DNA of 64,000 bases from Yamagishiella unicocca (Eukaryota; Chlorophyta; Chlorophyceae; Chlamydomonadales; Volvocaceae). Location: contig BDSL01000081.1 in the NCBI GenBank assembly GCA_003116995.1, positions 355,501-419,500 of the forward strand. Reading direction: 5' to 3'. Positions 48,101 through 59,036 of this stretch are shown piece after piece. A model generated the notes under the pieces. That model had not been told where the DNA came from, ran no database searches, and saw only the letters and a list, made by a program, of their open reading frames with translations. Position numbers and translations under genes: made by a program. Numbering within the stretch: position 1 is the stretch's first letter; each line of letters begins with the position of its first letter.

Positions 48101-48823
48101 TACTTGGCCTGGCACTACTATGGACCATACCGTATCTTATTTCGTGCAATAAAATTGCTCCTGAATAGCTCAAAGACGACGTTGGGCGTAGCCTCTAAAA
48201 GGTGCGGGCCATGCCGTAACGTGACACATCTGTCGTATAAAGGCGTTGCAGTTGGCCGGAACGCCGGGTGCTTAGTGGCATGGCCTGTTGATGACCTGAA
48301 AACGTCAAATTATGAAGGTGGGAAACTACTAATAGTGTGGGAATGCCTTTCTGCATTTAGAACAATTACCTGCAATACTCTCCTATCCCCCGAATGCATT
48401 CAGCGTTTTTCCGCTCTTGAAAATGAAATATGAGTTGTCATTCCGTGGTTGTTGCAGTGGAGCTTAGGCCGAAGCGTGAGGAACCCGGCTACTATGTGGC
48501 CTTGACGAAGGTAGTAAGCTTTCATCGATATAGTTTTTTGGGAATCGCTATTTGGGTAATGCATGCACTTGACCTTGCACAATCAGAGGATACGTTCTGG
48601 GTCCGTGCTTCGATGCATTTGTTGCTTACATGCCGTCCTTAGGGGGTGACTGTGCTCATCAAGCCCATTGGCTCTCCAATCCGTAAATAACTCATGGTGC
48701 AAGCCTTCACCGCGCCTGCAGGTCAGGGCTCGGCTTCCAGCCTGAGGCGAACCTAACAGCCTCAATCGTCAGCAACAGTGCTGCTGAAGCCACCGTTTGC
48801 GCAGGCGAGCAGCCGGCCCCGTC

Positions 48824-49563
48824 ATGCCGCTGCAGACGCCGCAATATCGGACTAGCAGCCAGGGCGGCGCGTCTGCGATGCCCTCCTCGCGCTTTGTGAT
48901 CAGCATGCCCCAAGAGGAGGAAATCTCCGTCTGGGAGCCTGCCGCGCCCCGCCTCCGCATGTACTTCCCAGCCGCGCCGCGACCCGCCAGCGCAGCGCCA
49001 AGCACTATGGGCCACACCTTTCCCATCAACGGTGCGCATGCCGGTGCGAAGAGCTCATCGCCGTCCAAGTCGCGTCCTGCGTCCGCAATTTGTGGAAAGC
49101 TCCTAATCGGAGGCGAGCACGAGCGCCCCGCTTCCGCTACCTCCCCGGGCCCCTGCGCCCCCTCGCCCACGTCAGCCCGACACGCCAACATCCTCAACAA
49201 GCTGCATGCGCTACAAGCCCGCTCCGCAGCCGCGGCCGCGCAGCAGCAGCAAGGCGCGAGCGTCAGGGCGATGCTCACGATGCCGCCGCTGTACGACTCC
49301 CCCCCCGGGTCGCCCCTGATGCACGTGCGCAGTGTACCGCGGACGCCACACCCCCCTCCCACCGCCGCCGGCGTCGCCGCCACCACTCCCACCGCCGCCG
49401 GCGCCGCCGCCGCCACCACTCCCGGCGTGCCTCCGCCCTTCGTCTCCTCCCGCGGCCGCCGCGCCTCGCTGCCCGACACGGTCTTCCGCCTCAGCTCGCC
49501 CGGTTGGCCACAACCCGCGGGCTGTCAGCGGCCGGCTGCTGCTGGATCCACCTCGCCTAACAA

Positions 49564-49607
<44 letters not shown>

Positions 49608-49916
49608 GTGGCGGTGGCGGCGGCGGCGGCGACGACCCGTCGCCGCTGGGCAGCAGTGTGTCCTGCTCGCTGCCCGGGGCCTCCGCCGCCGCAACGGTGA
49701 GGCTGCCGGCCGGAGAAGTGCCTCCGCCTCCGCCCTGTGCGTCCAGCCCCGCCAGCGTCAGGGAGGGTGACAGCCAGGGAGGTGGCGGCGGTGTCAGTCA
49801 TGCGGGCGGGGAGCAGCAGCCGCAGCCGGCCGAGGAGGGCCACGACGGCCGCCTCAGCGACGGCGGCAGCAGCCGGGGCGAGGACGGCGGCGGGGATGAA
49901 GCAACAGCGAGGCACG

Positions 49917-49947
<31 letters not shown>

Positions 49948-51659
49948 AGCGGCAGCTGGCGTGCGCTTCTCCTCCCCACGGTGTGCGGCGGGGCCGCCGT
50001 CTGCGGCTGCTGCTGCGGCTGTGGGGGGGCCGGGGCCGGGGCCGCCACTCAGCTCCCGCCGCGCCTCCGTCGCCGGGGTGCTGCCACCTGGCCCGCTGGC
50101 CCCCAACCAAACCAACCAACCCAACCAATCCTCGGACACTCGACTGGTGGTTGGCGTGAGCCCGCTCGCGTCCCGGGGCAGCGGCGGCCTCCCCTCGCGG
50201 AACAGCCCCGCCGCGCTGGCGCTCTCTCGGTCCTCATCAGGCAACACCCGCCCGCGCTCCTGCAGCGGCGGCGGCGGCGGCGGCGGGCCCCTGCGGCCCA
50301 CCTCCGGCCGCAGCGTCGTCCGCTCTCCCGCCTCCGCCACAGTCAGCGGCAGCACCGGCGGCGCAGTCGCCGCCGCCCTCGCCAATGCCCTGCCAGCCAG
50401 CGTGTTTGAGATCGTGCCCGACCACCAGCTCCCCGCGGGTAATGCGGGCCCCAGCGGCGGCCGCGTGGCTCGCGCCCTGGCGGGCATCCTGCCCGCTGGC
50501 AACCCGGGGACCTTCAACCTGGCCCTGCAGGAGCGGATCAACCTGGTAGGGCGGGGGAGGGGGAGCGGGGTTTCGAGGAGGGGGAGCGGGGGGGAAGGGG
50601 GAGCGGGGTTTCGAGGAGGGGGACGGGGGGGGGGAGGGAGGATGGAGGAGCCTGCCCAAGGCTAGGAGGGTTCGAGGGAAACCCGTGGCTAGGAGGGTAG
50701 GGGGGATGCGAGGGGATTGGGGGAACGGATGCAGTGCGGGTTTGGTTGCGGTTGGGTCGCTCACACACCGGTGCACATCAGCACCGCGTGGCAATCGCCG
50801 ATGAACGCACCCTGATACGCCCATCATGAACAACCGGTAATGGCCCCCGCGTGCGTCATCTAGCCTCACCCCCCTCCCTCCCCCGGTCAACATACGACCT
50901 CCGCCTTTCGTGTCCTCACCCAAGTTCTCCAACATGCACCTCGAAACGTCTTCCCTAAACGGTTTTCCTCGCATCCACGGGTCTTCCTCGAAACCTCCCC
51001 CCGCCTCCCTCCGCCGGACCTCGTAGGTGCTCCAGGACGGCGCCCCCAAGCCCGCCCCGCCCCGCTCCCCGGCTGCGGCGCCCCCCAACCCGGCTGTGAG
51101 CAAGATCCTGCACGAGCGGCAGGAGGCGGAGGCGCAGCGGGGGCTGGTGGACAGCGCCTTCAGCAGCGGCAACCCGGCCGCGTGGATGCACCAGATGATG
51201 GCGGAGGAGCGCTTCGGGCTGCCGCCCTGGACCCAGCAGCAGCAGCACCCCCACCAGCAGCAGCACCACCAGCAGGGGGGGCAACAAGGGCAATACCACC
51301 AGCATCAGCACCAGCACAACCACCAGCACGGGCCGCACCAGTATCCGTACCAGCAGCAGCAGCAGCTGCAGCCGGGCCAGTACCAGGGCGGGCAGCCGGT
51401 CAGCCGGGCGGGCAGCGCCTCCCTGCAGACCTCCCCGCAGCGGCTCCTCCCGGGGGGGGTGCCGCGACACACCTCCTCGGAGACGCTGCACCTGCAGAGC
51501 CTCACCTACCTGGCGTCGAAGGAGGCATGTCGTACGCTGGCGGCGGGCTCCCGCCAGGCGCCGGCCATCAGCCTGCGGGAGGCGGTGCTGGGCGGCGAGG
51601 GCGGCGGGGGGCGGCGACCCTCCTCCGCCAGCAGGACGTCAGCGCGCTCGCGGAAGTAG
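48824..51659 (+). CDS. Disordered G/A/Q-rich protein, member B of the paralogous pair, two exons
   Basis: Exon 1 is 48824-50545 and exon 2 is 51027-51659, joined in phase 0 (AACCTG before GTAGGG; CGTAG before GTGCTC), giving 784 residues. The N-terminus (MPLQTPQYRTSSQGG, RFVISMPQEEEISVWE) is followed by long Ala/Pro/Gly disorder with polyGly (49562-49630) and polyAla runs. Conserved blocks shared with the gene at 43074 are TFNLALQERINLVL across the splice, NPAAWMHQMMAEERF, and LTYLASKEACRTLA; a Gln/His-rich tract lies between the last two. The first ATG in frame is 48824. The product is unrecognised and soluble-looking, with no membrane segments. Its intron carries dispersed element copy 3 next to the acceptor, while the homologous position in the 43-kb gene has no intron. 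Confidence 0.75.
50953..50998 (+). repeat. Dispersed intronic element, copy 3
   Basis: CCCTAAACGGTTTTCCTCG is followed by CATCCACGGGTCTTCCTCG and AAACC. It ends about 30 nt before the acceptor at 51026. A degenerate inverted relative (GGTTCGAGGGAAACCCGTGG) lies near 50677-50697 in the same intron. Confidence 0.8.
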
Positions 51660-51864
51660 GGGCCGGCGGACAAGCTAGAGCAGCCGGGTACTGGCCGTGC
51701 AGCACCAGCAGCACCAGCAGCACCAGCACCAGCACCAGCAGCGGCGGCGGCAGCGGCGGCGGCGGCGGCGGCGGCGTTGGTGGCGGCGGCGGTGGCGGCT
51801 TCTTGTCGTGCAGTGCCTCCTTAGCTATATGGGATGTGGGGTTACGAGCCCGGGTACGATCGGG

Positions 51865-51990
51865 GGTGCGAGTATTAGATTGGGTGCGAATGATTTGTGG
51901 GTGCGGATATTTGTGGGTGCGGATATTTGTGGGTGCGAATTATTTGTGGGTGCGACTGACTTGTGGGTGCGGATATTTGCGGGCGCGAGT
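51865..51990 (+). repeat. Tandem repeat around GTGGGTGCGGATATTT
   Basis: Six or seven copies of a 16-20-nt unit (TTGTGGGTGCGxAT, variable tail) lie about 200 bp beyond the stop of the 48.8-kb gene. Confidence 0.8.
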
Positions 51991-52224
51991 TCGGAAGTGG
52001 ACATGCGCCGGGGGCCGCGGTGGGGGTGTCCGGTCGGCAGGTGGCGCGAGGGGGGGAGGCAGCGGCTGGGGGCTAGCCGGCTGAGTGGCGGGTGGGAGGC
52101 AGGGAGGACGAGGAGGATGAGGGAGGGAGAAGGGGGGAATCATGACGGTGGCGGTGCTGGCATGCGGTGGAGGGGCAGTGGCACGGTGTGGAGGGATGAA
52201 GAGCCGTGCCTCATGAGGCGGAGC

Positions 52225-52315
52225 AAAGCCGAAGAGAGCTGGATCCCAAAGCCGAAGAGAGCTGGATCCCAAAGCCGAAGAGGGCTGGATCCCAAAGCCG
52301 GAGAGGGCTGGATCC
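52225..52315 (+). repeat. 23-bp tandem repeat, four copies
   Basis: Four copies of AAAGCCGAAGAGAGCTGGAT plus CCC, the last two with A-to-G changes. Confidence 0.9.
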
Positions 52316-53454
52316 TGTTGGCAGGCAGTGGGCAGCCACTACGCACGGCACGAGTTGTTGTTGGCAGTTGGCGGTTGGGTGAGTGGACTGTTTATGGCGT
52401 TGATGCTAGGTGGTGATGGTGGGGGGGATGTCGGCTGATCGTGGGGGGTGTCTGGCGATGGGGGTAAAGGATAATCCGCGAACGGAGGCGGTAGGGGCTG
52501 CGGCGCCGGGTCGATCGTACTTTTGAAAGTACGAGGGGGGCGGGGAGGGGAAGCCAGGGGGGCGGGGAGGGGAAGCGAGGGCAGGTGAGGGTTTTGGGAT
52601 CCCTTGTCATCCTCGGAAGCGGCAAAGCGAAGATATGACGACACTAGGGCCCGGCCAATCGCTCGGGACCCGCACACGCTGACTCGTTCTGGCCGTGCCT
52701 TGCTGGCATGCATGTGACGATGAGGGGCGGCAGTCCGCTCGCTGGACCGGGCATTGGCTTTGGAGGACGACTCGTTGCATCGCGCGCACGTTTGCTTCCT
52801 GGGGCCCTGCCTCTGCGGGTGAGCGACGTGATGTGCGCACATGGAACTTTGCTGGAGCGTTGAGTCGGGACCCGAATCACTTCATAATCATGGCTGTGCG
52901 CCAGCGCGCATTTCGCGCAGCTGTGGCTTGTGCACCGCTGCTGCAATCACTCTTTGACTTTTACACTACCGTATGTGTGTATATTTGAAAGTGGAGTATA
53001 TTGTTAATAGCAGGTGCATCTTTTGCACCATTAACGGGGGTTGGAGGCAGGAATTCTGCGCGTGCCGAAACGGCATACTGGTTACTGGATGCGCCTGCCA
53101 AAATGTGCGCTGCTCGTATCGACCCATGGACCCGCGAGGTTCCGCGGTTGTGACGGCCGCCTGCGTTGACAATGACCGTGAGCATTGTCGTGACTGCAAT
53201 CAAGTTACAGCCCTCCCATCGGAGGCTTGCGTGCCAAGGCATTTGAAGTCCCCAAAACGGTGCCAACCGCATCTAGCTTGCATTCGTTACCAAGTGTAAT
53301 TTGTAAAGCAACTACAGTATTTTCGTTGATTCCACTTCAGATTTCTTTACAACATTTGACGCGAGAGACTTTGTCGGCGCACACAATTGCGAAAGTCTGC
53401 AAGACGCCTGGAGAAGTAGACTCGACAATCATCCTCCAGCAGACGATTGCAGCT

Positions 53455-55789
53455 ATGCCTAGTATAGCGGGTGATGTAGACCCTGAGCTCGTAGGGCTGC
53501 TAGTCGATGGCGCACGATATGGGGACATGGAGGATGTCGACGCCGCACTGGCGCAGAACGTGCCCATAGACAGCAAGGACGCGATGGGTCGAACAGGTGA
53601 ACTAATGGCTGAGACCGCCTCGTCGTCGCCAGCCGGCCGGTAGCCCTCGCCGCTGCTCCCATGGGTCCTTGGCCCCCCTGTTTCCTCACCCAACATTTCC
53701 CGAATTCCTTACCTAGTCCCTTCAACTTCCCCCCGCTGCACTCTCGCCCTTCTCCTCCCGCTTCTGCTGCTGCTGTTGCTGCTCCTCCTCCTGCCGCTCC
53801 TCCTGCTGCACCTCCTCCTCCTCCTCCTTGCCCCCCCTCACGCAGCGCTGCACATGGCATGTGCCAACGGCCATGCGGAGGTCATCAGCAGGCTGCTGGA
53901 GGCGGGAGCGGTACGTCCGGGACCGGGGGGGTGCAGGGGGCGGTACGTCCGGGAGCGGTACGTCCGGGAGCGGTACGTCCGGGGGGCGGTACATCCGATG
54001 CCGGTACATCCGGGGGCGGTACTTTCCGGGGCGGCACTTCGGGGGCCGGTGCAAGGGCTGGCAGAGGGGCGGGGCATGCCAGTAGAGAGGGGCCGCCCGC
54101 ACCCAACCCTTTGCGTGTGAGGCCAGAGGCGGCGCACTGCTGTGCGGAGGTGTGAACCTGGTTGCTAGCTTGGCGTGTCCGGGCTAAACCAGGGCGCGTG
54201 AAGTGGTTGGGACTGGGTTTGCCGTAGCACCGCCTGAGCCCTCCCCCGCCCTCCCCCGCCCTCCCCACCTGACCCACACAGTCAACGGACTGCAAGAACG
54301 ACCAGGGCAACACGCCGCTGCACTGGGCCTGCCTCAACGGTCACAAGGAGGTGTGGGGGGGGCCGGGTGGCAGGCGGGGCCGGGTGGCAGGCGGGGCCGG
54401 GCGGCAGGAGGGGTTCGGGGTGGCAGGGGCCGGGGCAGAGAGGGGAGGCACCCGGATTGGGTGGCCTCCGGGGCTACCACCTGCGGACCGCTGGGCCCTC
54501 GTCTGGGGCTGCACAGGAAATACCACCGCCACCAGCAGCACCTCCCTCCCTGGAGCCCACAGGCTGTACGGCTGTTGATGGACAGTGGCGCGAGCGCGGC
54601 GGTGCTGAACCAGTGAGTGCGGGGCCGGAAGGGCGTGGAGGCGGGGGGGGGGGAACAAAATAGTCCGGTTATTCGGGGGTGGTTATGAGAGGGACCCGGG
54701 GGGGTTATGAGAGGGGCCGGGAGGGCAAGTGATGGCGGACTGAGGACGGTGCGGCCAGCCGCGCTGCTGCCAGATCGGCGGTTGGTGGAGTGGTTGGTGA
54801 TGAATGGTGTGTGTATGTGTGTATGTATGTGTTTTAAGTATGCTGAGCTGAGCCGCGAAGGAGACTGAGCGCGATGAGACCAAGGAATCCGGAGGCAGGG
54901 CGAGGGGCCAATATTTACCGAAGGAAGCCCAGAGTGGGTCCACGAGAAGCCATAATTCCAATTATGTAGACGGCATCCGCGCAGCGCTCTGATAGCAAGC
55001 ACGGGTATGTGTGTGTGCGCCCAACCCGTAAGGCCCTCCCGGGGTATCCCGCCTGCCATCGCCCCTGCCCTCCTCATTCCCTCCACCCCGCCACCCCTTC
55101 TGAGCCGCCCCCCCCGGTTACGACCCGGCTGCTGACCCTGCGCTCCAGGGCGGGGCGCACACCGGTGGACGAGGCGCTCACCCGGGACTACATGGTGGGT
55201 GGCGTGTGTGTGTGTGTATGGGGGGAGGCGGGGGTAAAAGGGGGTAAAAGGGGGAGGGAGAGGCGGCGCGGGGCGGTTTCGGAGCTCTTGACCGGTAGGT
55301 GCGTGTGCGGGTGTGCACAGCAGAGGAAGTGGTGGGTAGATGGCTGCGGCGCCCGGGGGGGGGGAGGGCCGCAGAGGTGGTGCTCCGAAGCCGTGGGTAG
55401 CCTAAGCGCCTCGCTTGTGTAACCACGTGCGCCCCCTCCAGGAGATCTTCGAGGTGATCAACTCGTACAACACGGCAGGGTCAATATCGGTGGAGGTGCA
55501 GGAGGTGGATGGCGAGGAGGAAGGGGGGCCGCCCGAGGGCGAGGAGGGGCGGCCCGAGGCCGAGGGCGAGGAGGGGGGGCCGCCAGAGGCCGAGGGCGAG
55601 GAGGGGGGGCGGCCCGAGGCCGAGGGCGAGGAGGGGGGACGGCCGGCCGAGGCCGAGGGCGAGGAAGGGGAGGTGGCCGAGGCCGAGGGCGAGGAGGGGC
55701 GGCCGGCCGAGGGCGAGGAGGGGAAGGCGGAGGTGCCGGCCGAAAGAGGGGCGGGAGGCAGAGAGGAGGCACCCGAGGAGAGGGCGTAA
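53455..55789 (+). CDS. Ankyrin-repeat protein with acidic repetitive tail, six exons
   Basis: Exons 53455-53596, 53846-53910, 54282-54350, 54563-54612, 55149-55194 and 55442-55789; phases agree and give 239 residues. The repeat region reads ELVGLLVDGARYGDMEDVDA, then DAMGRTALHMACANGHAEVI, then NDQGNTPLHWACLNGHKEAV, then LLMDSGASAAVLNQAGRTPVD. That is about three to four ankyrin units with the TPLHxA and GH signatures, ending in EALTRDYMEIFEVINSY. Ankyrin repeats bind proteins; no enzymatic role is implied. The last 85 residues are Glu/Gly/Pro-rich and are encoded by a tandem repeat of GAGGGCGAGGAGGGG-like units. The start ATG at 53455 is close to the first ankyrin unit, giving the short N-terminus usual for small stand-alone ankyrin proteins. 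A TGTAA lies about 510 nt downstream. Confidence 0.88.
53925..54035 (+). repeat. 15-bp tandem repeat in ankyrin-gene intron 2
   Basis: Units of CGGTACGTCCGGGAG (15 nt), later CGGTACATCCGGGGG, repeat from the donor GTACGTCC. Each unit carries another GTACGT donor-like string, so the authentic donor is echoed several times. Confidence 0.85.
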
Positions 55790-56961
55790 GGTCGGATAGG
55801 CGAGGGGGGGCAGGATGGGACGGGGAGGGCCGCGTGGGACGGAAGGGAACGAGGGGTCTCCCCTTAAGAGCGGCTTGTGCGGCGTACAGAGGATTGCCGG
55901 AACACAATTGACAAGAGGTGGTTTGAGAGGTTCTCGAGAGGCGGTTGAGAGGAAACCCGGTGGTTGGCACTGTGGCCAGCTGTGGCCGTCGGGCCGCGGC
56001 GATCTATGAACTGGCGATACAGGAGCTGCGGCGATAGCAGTGTGCGATTATGGTGGTGAGGACAGCCGTGACGTGAGGGGGTCCGGAGACATGGGATGAG
56101 ATGTGGGGGGGGGATTCGAGAATCCGCGGATCCACGGCCGACAAACCGAGGGCGGTGAAGGTGAGCCAGGCGGGTCAGGGGAGCGGCATGGCGGTGGCTC
56201 CAGGGGGGGCAGTGCTTGCGGCCTGCCGGGTAGGCCGTTCCGCAGGGGGGAGCTCGGGGAGAAGACGGAGCTGGAGAGGCCCGCGGGTCGGCCCGCTGTG
56301 TAAGGCCGCCCACGTGTCGCTATGCGACAGTGAGGGAGGGAGGGGGCCACTTTTCCACCAGCCCGGTTTGCGGGAGAAGAGAAATGGAACAAAAAGAAGA
56401 GAAGAGAAAGAAGAGAGCGAACAGAGCGGTTGACGACTGGGGCTACCGGCAGCAGCACACGCAAAAAGCGGGCAGGAAGCTGAGGCTCCCTGGGCGCCAT
56501 GGGGCCGAGTCAGCAGCTGTTTGGACAGCGGCCCCCTTCGCTCAGCAGCGGTAACAGCAGCAGGAGCTGCAGCGGCATTAGCAGCAGCGCCTGAATTGAG
56601 AGAGGGAAGGGAAGGCCGCGAGCGAGGGAAAGCCATCATGTCGAGTGTCGAGCCGAAACGATCCGGCGCCACGCGCACTGAGCAGTGACTCATCCACCCG
56701 TACACTCCGTCACTCCCCCTTTCTTTCTTCAACCGCCCAACGCAACCCTGGCGTCGGGCTCTCTTTCCATTAATACCATAACCGCCATTTTCGATCTCTG
56801 CAGCACTATCACATTTTCTTGATCAGCTTTTCTTCTGTGATAAGAGTCATTCACTGCACCATCGCGCACGAAAACCTGAGAAGTAAGAAAGGCGCCCAGC
56901 CTTGACACTCCGGCACCTATAGCGTCCGCAGCTCCACATCTTGGCCTGCAGCAGACGCGAC
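55790..56961. other. Intergenic region
   Basis: This holds the ankyrin-gene 3' UTR and the promoter of the gene at 56962. The open frames here (for example minus-strand 56048-56500) lack family resemblance. Confidence 0.5.
56299..56303 (+). terminator. Polyadenylation signal TGTAA for the ankyrin gene
   Basis: TGTAA lies about 510 nt beyond the stop at 55789, within the usual 3' UTR range for volvocine genes. Confidence 0.4.
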
Positions 56962-59036
56962 ATGAACATGCGGCCCGCGCTAAGCAGCATCCTACTTATC
57001 AAGCGGGCAGCCGGTGCGGCCTGCCCGCCCTGCGGCGCCACTCCCGCCCGCGTGGGCGGCACCGCCCTCCGCGCCTTCACTAGCTCGTGCTCCGTCTGGG
57101 ACATTGCCGGCGCAAGTGGCGGCACCGATCCGGGCAGACAGGTTGGTTGATCGGTCCAGCGGGCGGGAGCAGCGCTTGCTGATGAGCGATCCCTGCGACC
57201 CTCCGACTGCAGCACCCGACCCGTGGGTCGCTCGTTTGCGGCCATTGCGGCGTCCTCGTTACGATTCTGCTCTCAAATCATGAATGGCGTGTACCGATCA
57301 ATCCCAAAATGGCTCGATCATGCAGCCCACCTGCCTGCCGACCTACTACTTACTTCTTCGACTCCCTACACATGTAGTCGCATTCCGCCACCTTGCAGTA
57401 TCGTTACATGTACATATTCACGTCAGCATAATTCACACATTTGTTACAGCCTCGTACTTCTTTTCTCACATTTTTATTCTCGCGTCGTCAAACTTGTAAC
57501 TGACTTGTCGCGAACCACCAACACCGCTATGCCCTGCGGTGACGGCCAAAAACAACAACAGCAGCAGCAGCAGCAGCAGCAGCAGGACCAGGAGGGCGTG
57601 TGGGATGGCGGGCTGCTTGACGGAGTGGCCAAGTCCGGGGACTACGTGGTACGGGAGATGGACGAGCAGGGGCACCAGGTGGGCATCTCCAGGCCCGACC
57701 CGGAGGTGCCCCGGGGGACTATGTGGTGAGTGGTGGCGGTGTATGTGGGACCGAAGGGATGGGAGGGGGAGGGGATGGCGGCGTGGATGGGGAGGCGGGA
57801 GGTGTGGGAAGACCCGTGGGGAAGCGAAGAAACGCCATACCAACGTACTGAGCGTACCAAGCGTGCCGTGCCGCGAGGGTGGGTTGTGAAGAGAGGAGGA
57901 GAACAGACGGAAGAGGGAGGGGGGAGGGGCGTAGTTAGCAATAGACACACTCGTGCCCTATCCACGCACTCGCCCTGCAGGTAGGGGGAGGCCGCCATGT
58001 GCGCGCCTCACGCCTCCGCCTGCACCCCGCCCCGCACAGGCACAAGCAGGACGTGGAACACGCCATGAGTAACGCCAGCGAGAAGCTGCCCGGCCCTGAG
58101 GGCCCCGACGTCGGGATGGATAGGCGCAGCCCGGGGGGTCCCACAGCGGAGGACCTGGACCACCTGCGACCCACGGGTCAGGGCGGCAGCCGCAGTGTGG
58201 GCGCGTGAGTGAGGGGGCGGGGGGTCTCAGGGTGGACGGTTGAGGGAACATCACACCTCTGGCTAGACCATGACGTAATCCTCAGTGTCATATGCTGTCG
58301 GCGCTCTCACGTTCCTCAAAAAATCAGAAAATAGGAAAGCGCAAAGATCGCTGCCAGGCGCTAGGGCCGCACTAACGACCCTAGCAATCGGCGCGGCCGG
58401 ACCGCACCGTGGCCCTCCCTCCCGCTCCGGCCTCCTCTTCACTCGTCCGCCTCGCTGCACCCGTCCTGCACAGTGCCCCTGGCGCCTACGTGGCTCAGCG
58501 CGTCAAGGAGGCGGCCTCAAGCGCCTGGGAGACCCTCAAACACGGGGTCAACAACGCAGGCCAGCCGCAGGCGGGTGCCGCGAGGGCGGGGGGCGCACGC
58601 GTCCAGGGTACCCTGCAGGAGGGTGTTTGTTGTTTTGGTGACACAAGTCGTGGAACTTAGTCGCACTGCGGCACCAGCACGCGAACACGAGGAGCACCAT
58701 CCCCTGGAGCACCCTCCCTTGCGAGGTCCTTTGATGGGTGGTCGAAGGCATGTGGGGTGCGATTAGGGCTGGACAGGTGGACCGAGGGGGACTGAGCAGC
58801 TTGCGGAACCGTGAGGGGGGACATAGGTGGGCGCTGCCTTGGCGTCATGATTGCCGTACTCATAACTGTCGCGCCAACTGTCAACGGTTTTCGGTACTAA
58901 TTTCAGGGGTGAATCACCCGTTCCCGCGCAGATTGTGGAGGAGCTCAAGCAGACCGCGCCCGAGGAGGCGGCGTCGGTGACCAGGCGGCCGCGAGGCGCC
59001 CCCAGCCGCTCGGGTCGCGAGGGGGACAAGGAGTGA
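56962..59036 (+). CDS. Small protein with possible mitochondrial presequence and LEA-like helix, about five exons
   Basis: Exon 1 (56962-57141) encodes MNMRPALSSILLIKRAAGAA and continues basic, acid-poor and Ser/Ala-rich, typical of a mitochondrial presequence. Exon 2 ends at 57725 and contains polyQ and DYVVREMDEQGHQVGIS; its acceptor is uncertain. Exon 3 (58040-58204) joins in phase 2 (HKQDVEHAMSNASEKLPG, AEDLDHLRPTG). Exon 4 starts at 58474 (GAYVAQRVKEAASSAWETLK). Exon 5 (58932-59036) encodes IVEELKQTAPEEAASV and ends at TGA. The amphipathic KEAASSAWETLKHG-type helix recalls LEA/stress-protective proteins, but this is a weak resemblance. No canonical GT donor in exon 4 gives the phase needed by exon 5; a GC-AG intron (CAG before GCGGGT) would fit. 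Exons 1 and 2 could also belong to different transcripts. Confidence 0.55.

Larger units (their letters stand above)
44880..48823. other. Intergenic region between the paralogous genes
   Basis: About 3.9 kb. It holds a poly(A) signal and a short diverged duplication near 45.0 kb (listed separately). Frames such as 45728-46189 and 48038-48433 have mixed codon use and no family resemblance, so I do not call them. Confidence 0.45.
51660..53454. other. Intergenic region with tandem repeats
   Basis: This contains the 3' UTR of the gene ending at 51659, GGC-rich sequence, two tandem repeats listed separately, and the upstream region of the ankyrin gene. No frame has family resemblance. Confidence 0.5.

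Noticed and set aside
48769..50541. Long minus-strand frames (236-305 codons) opposite the 48.8-kb gene
   Set aside because: They are shadow frames of GGC/GCC repeats, whereas the sense frame shares motif blocks with the 43-kb gene and splices cleanly.
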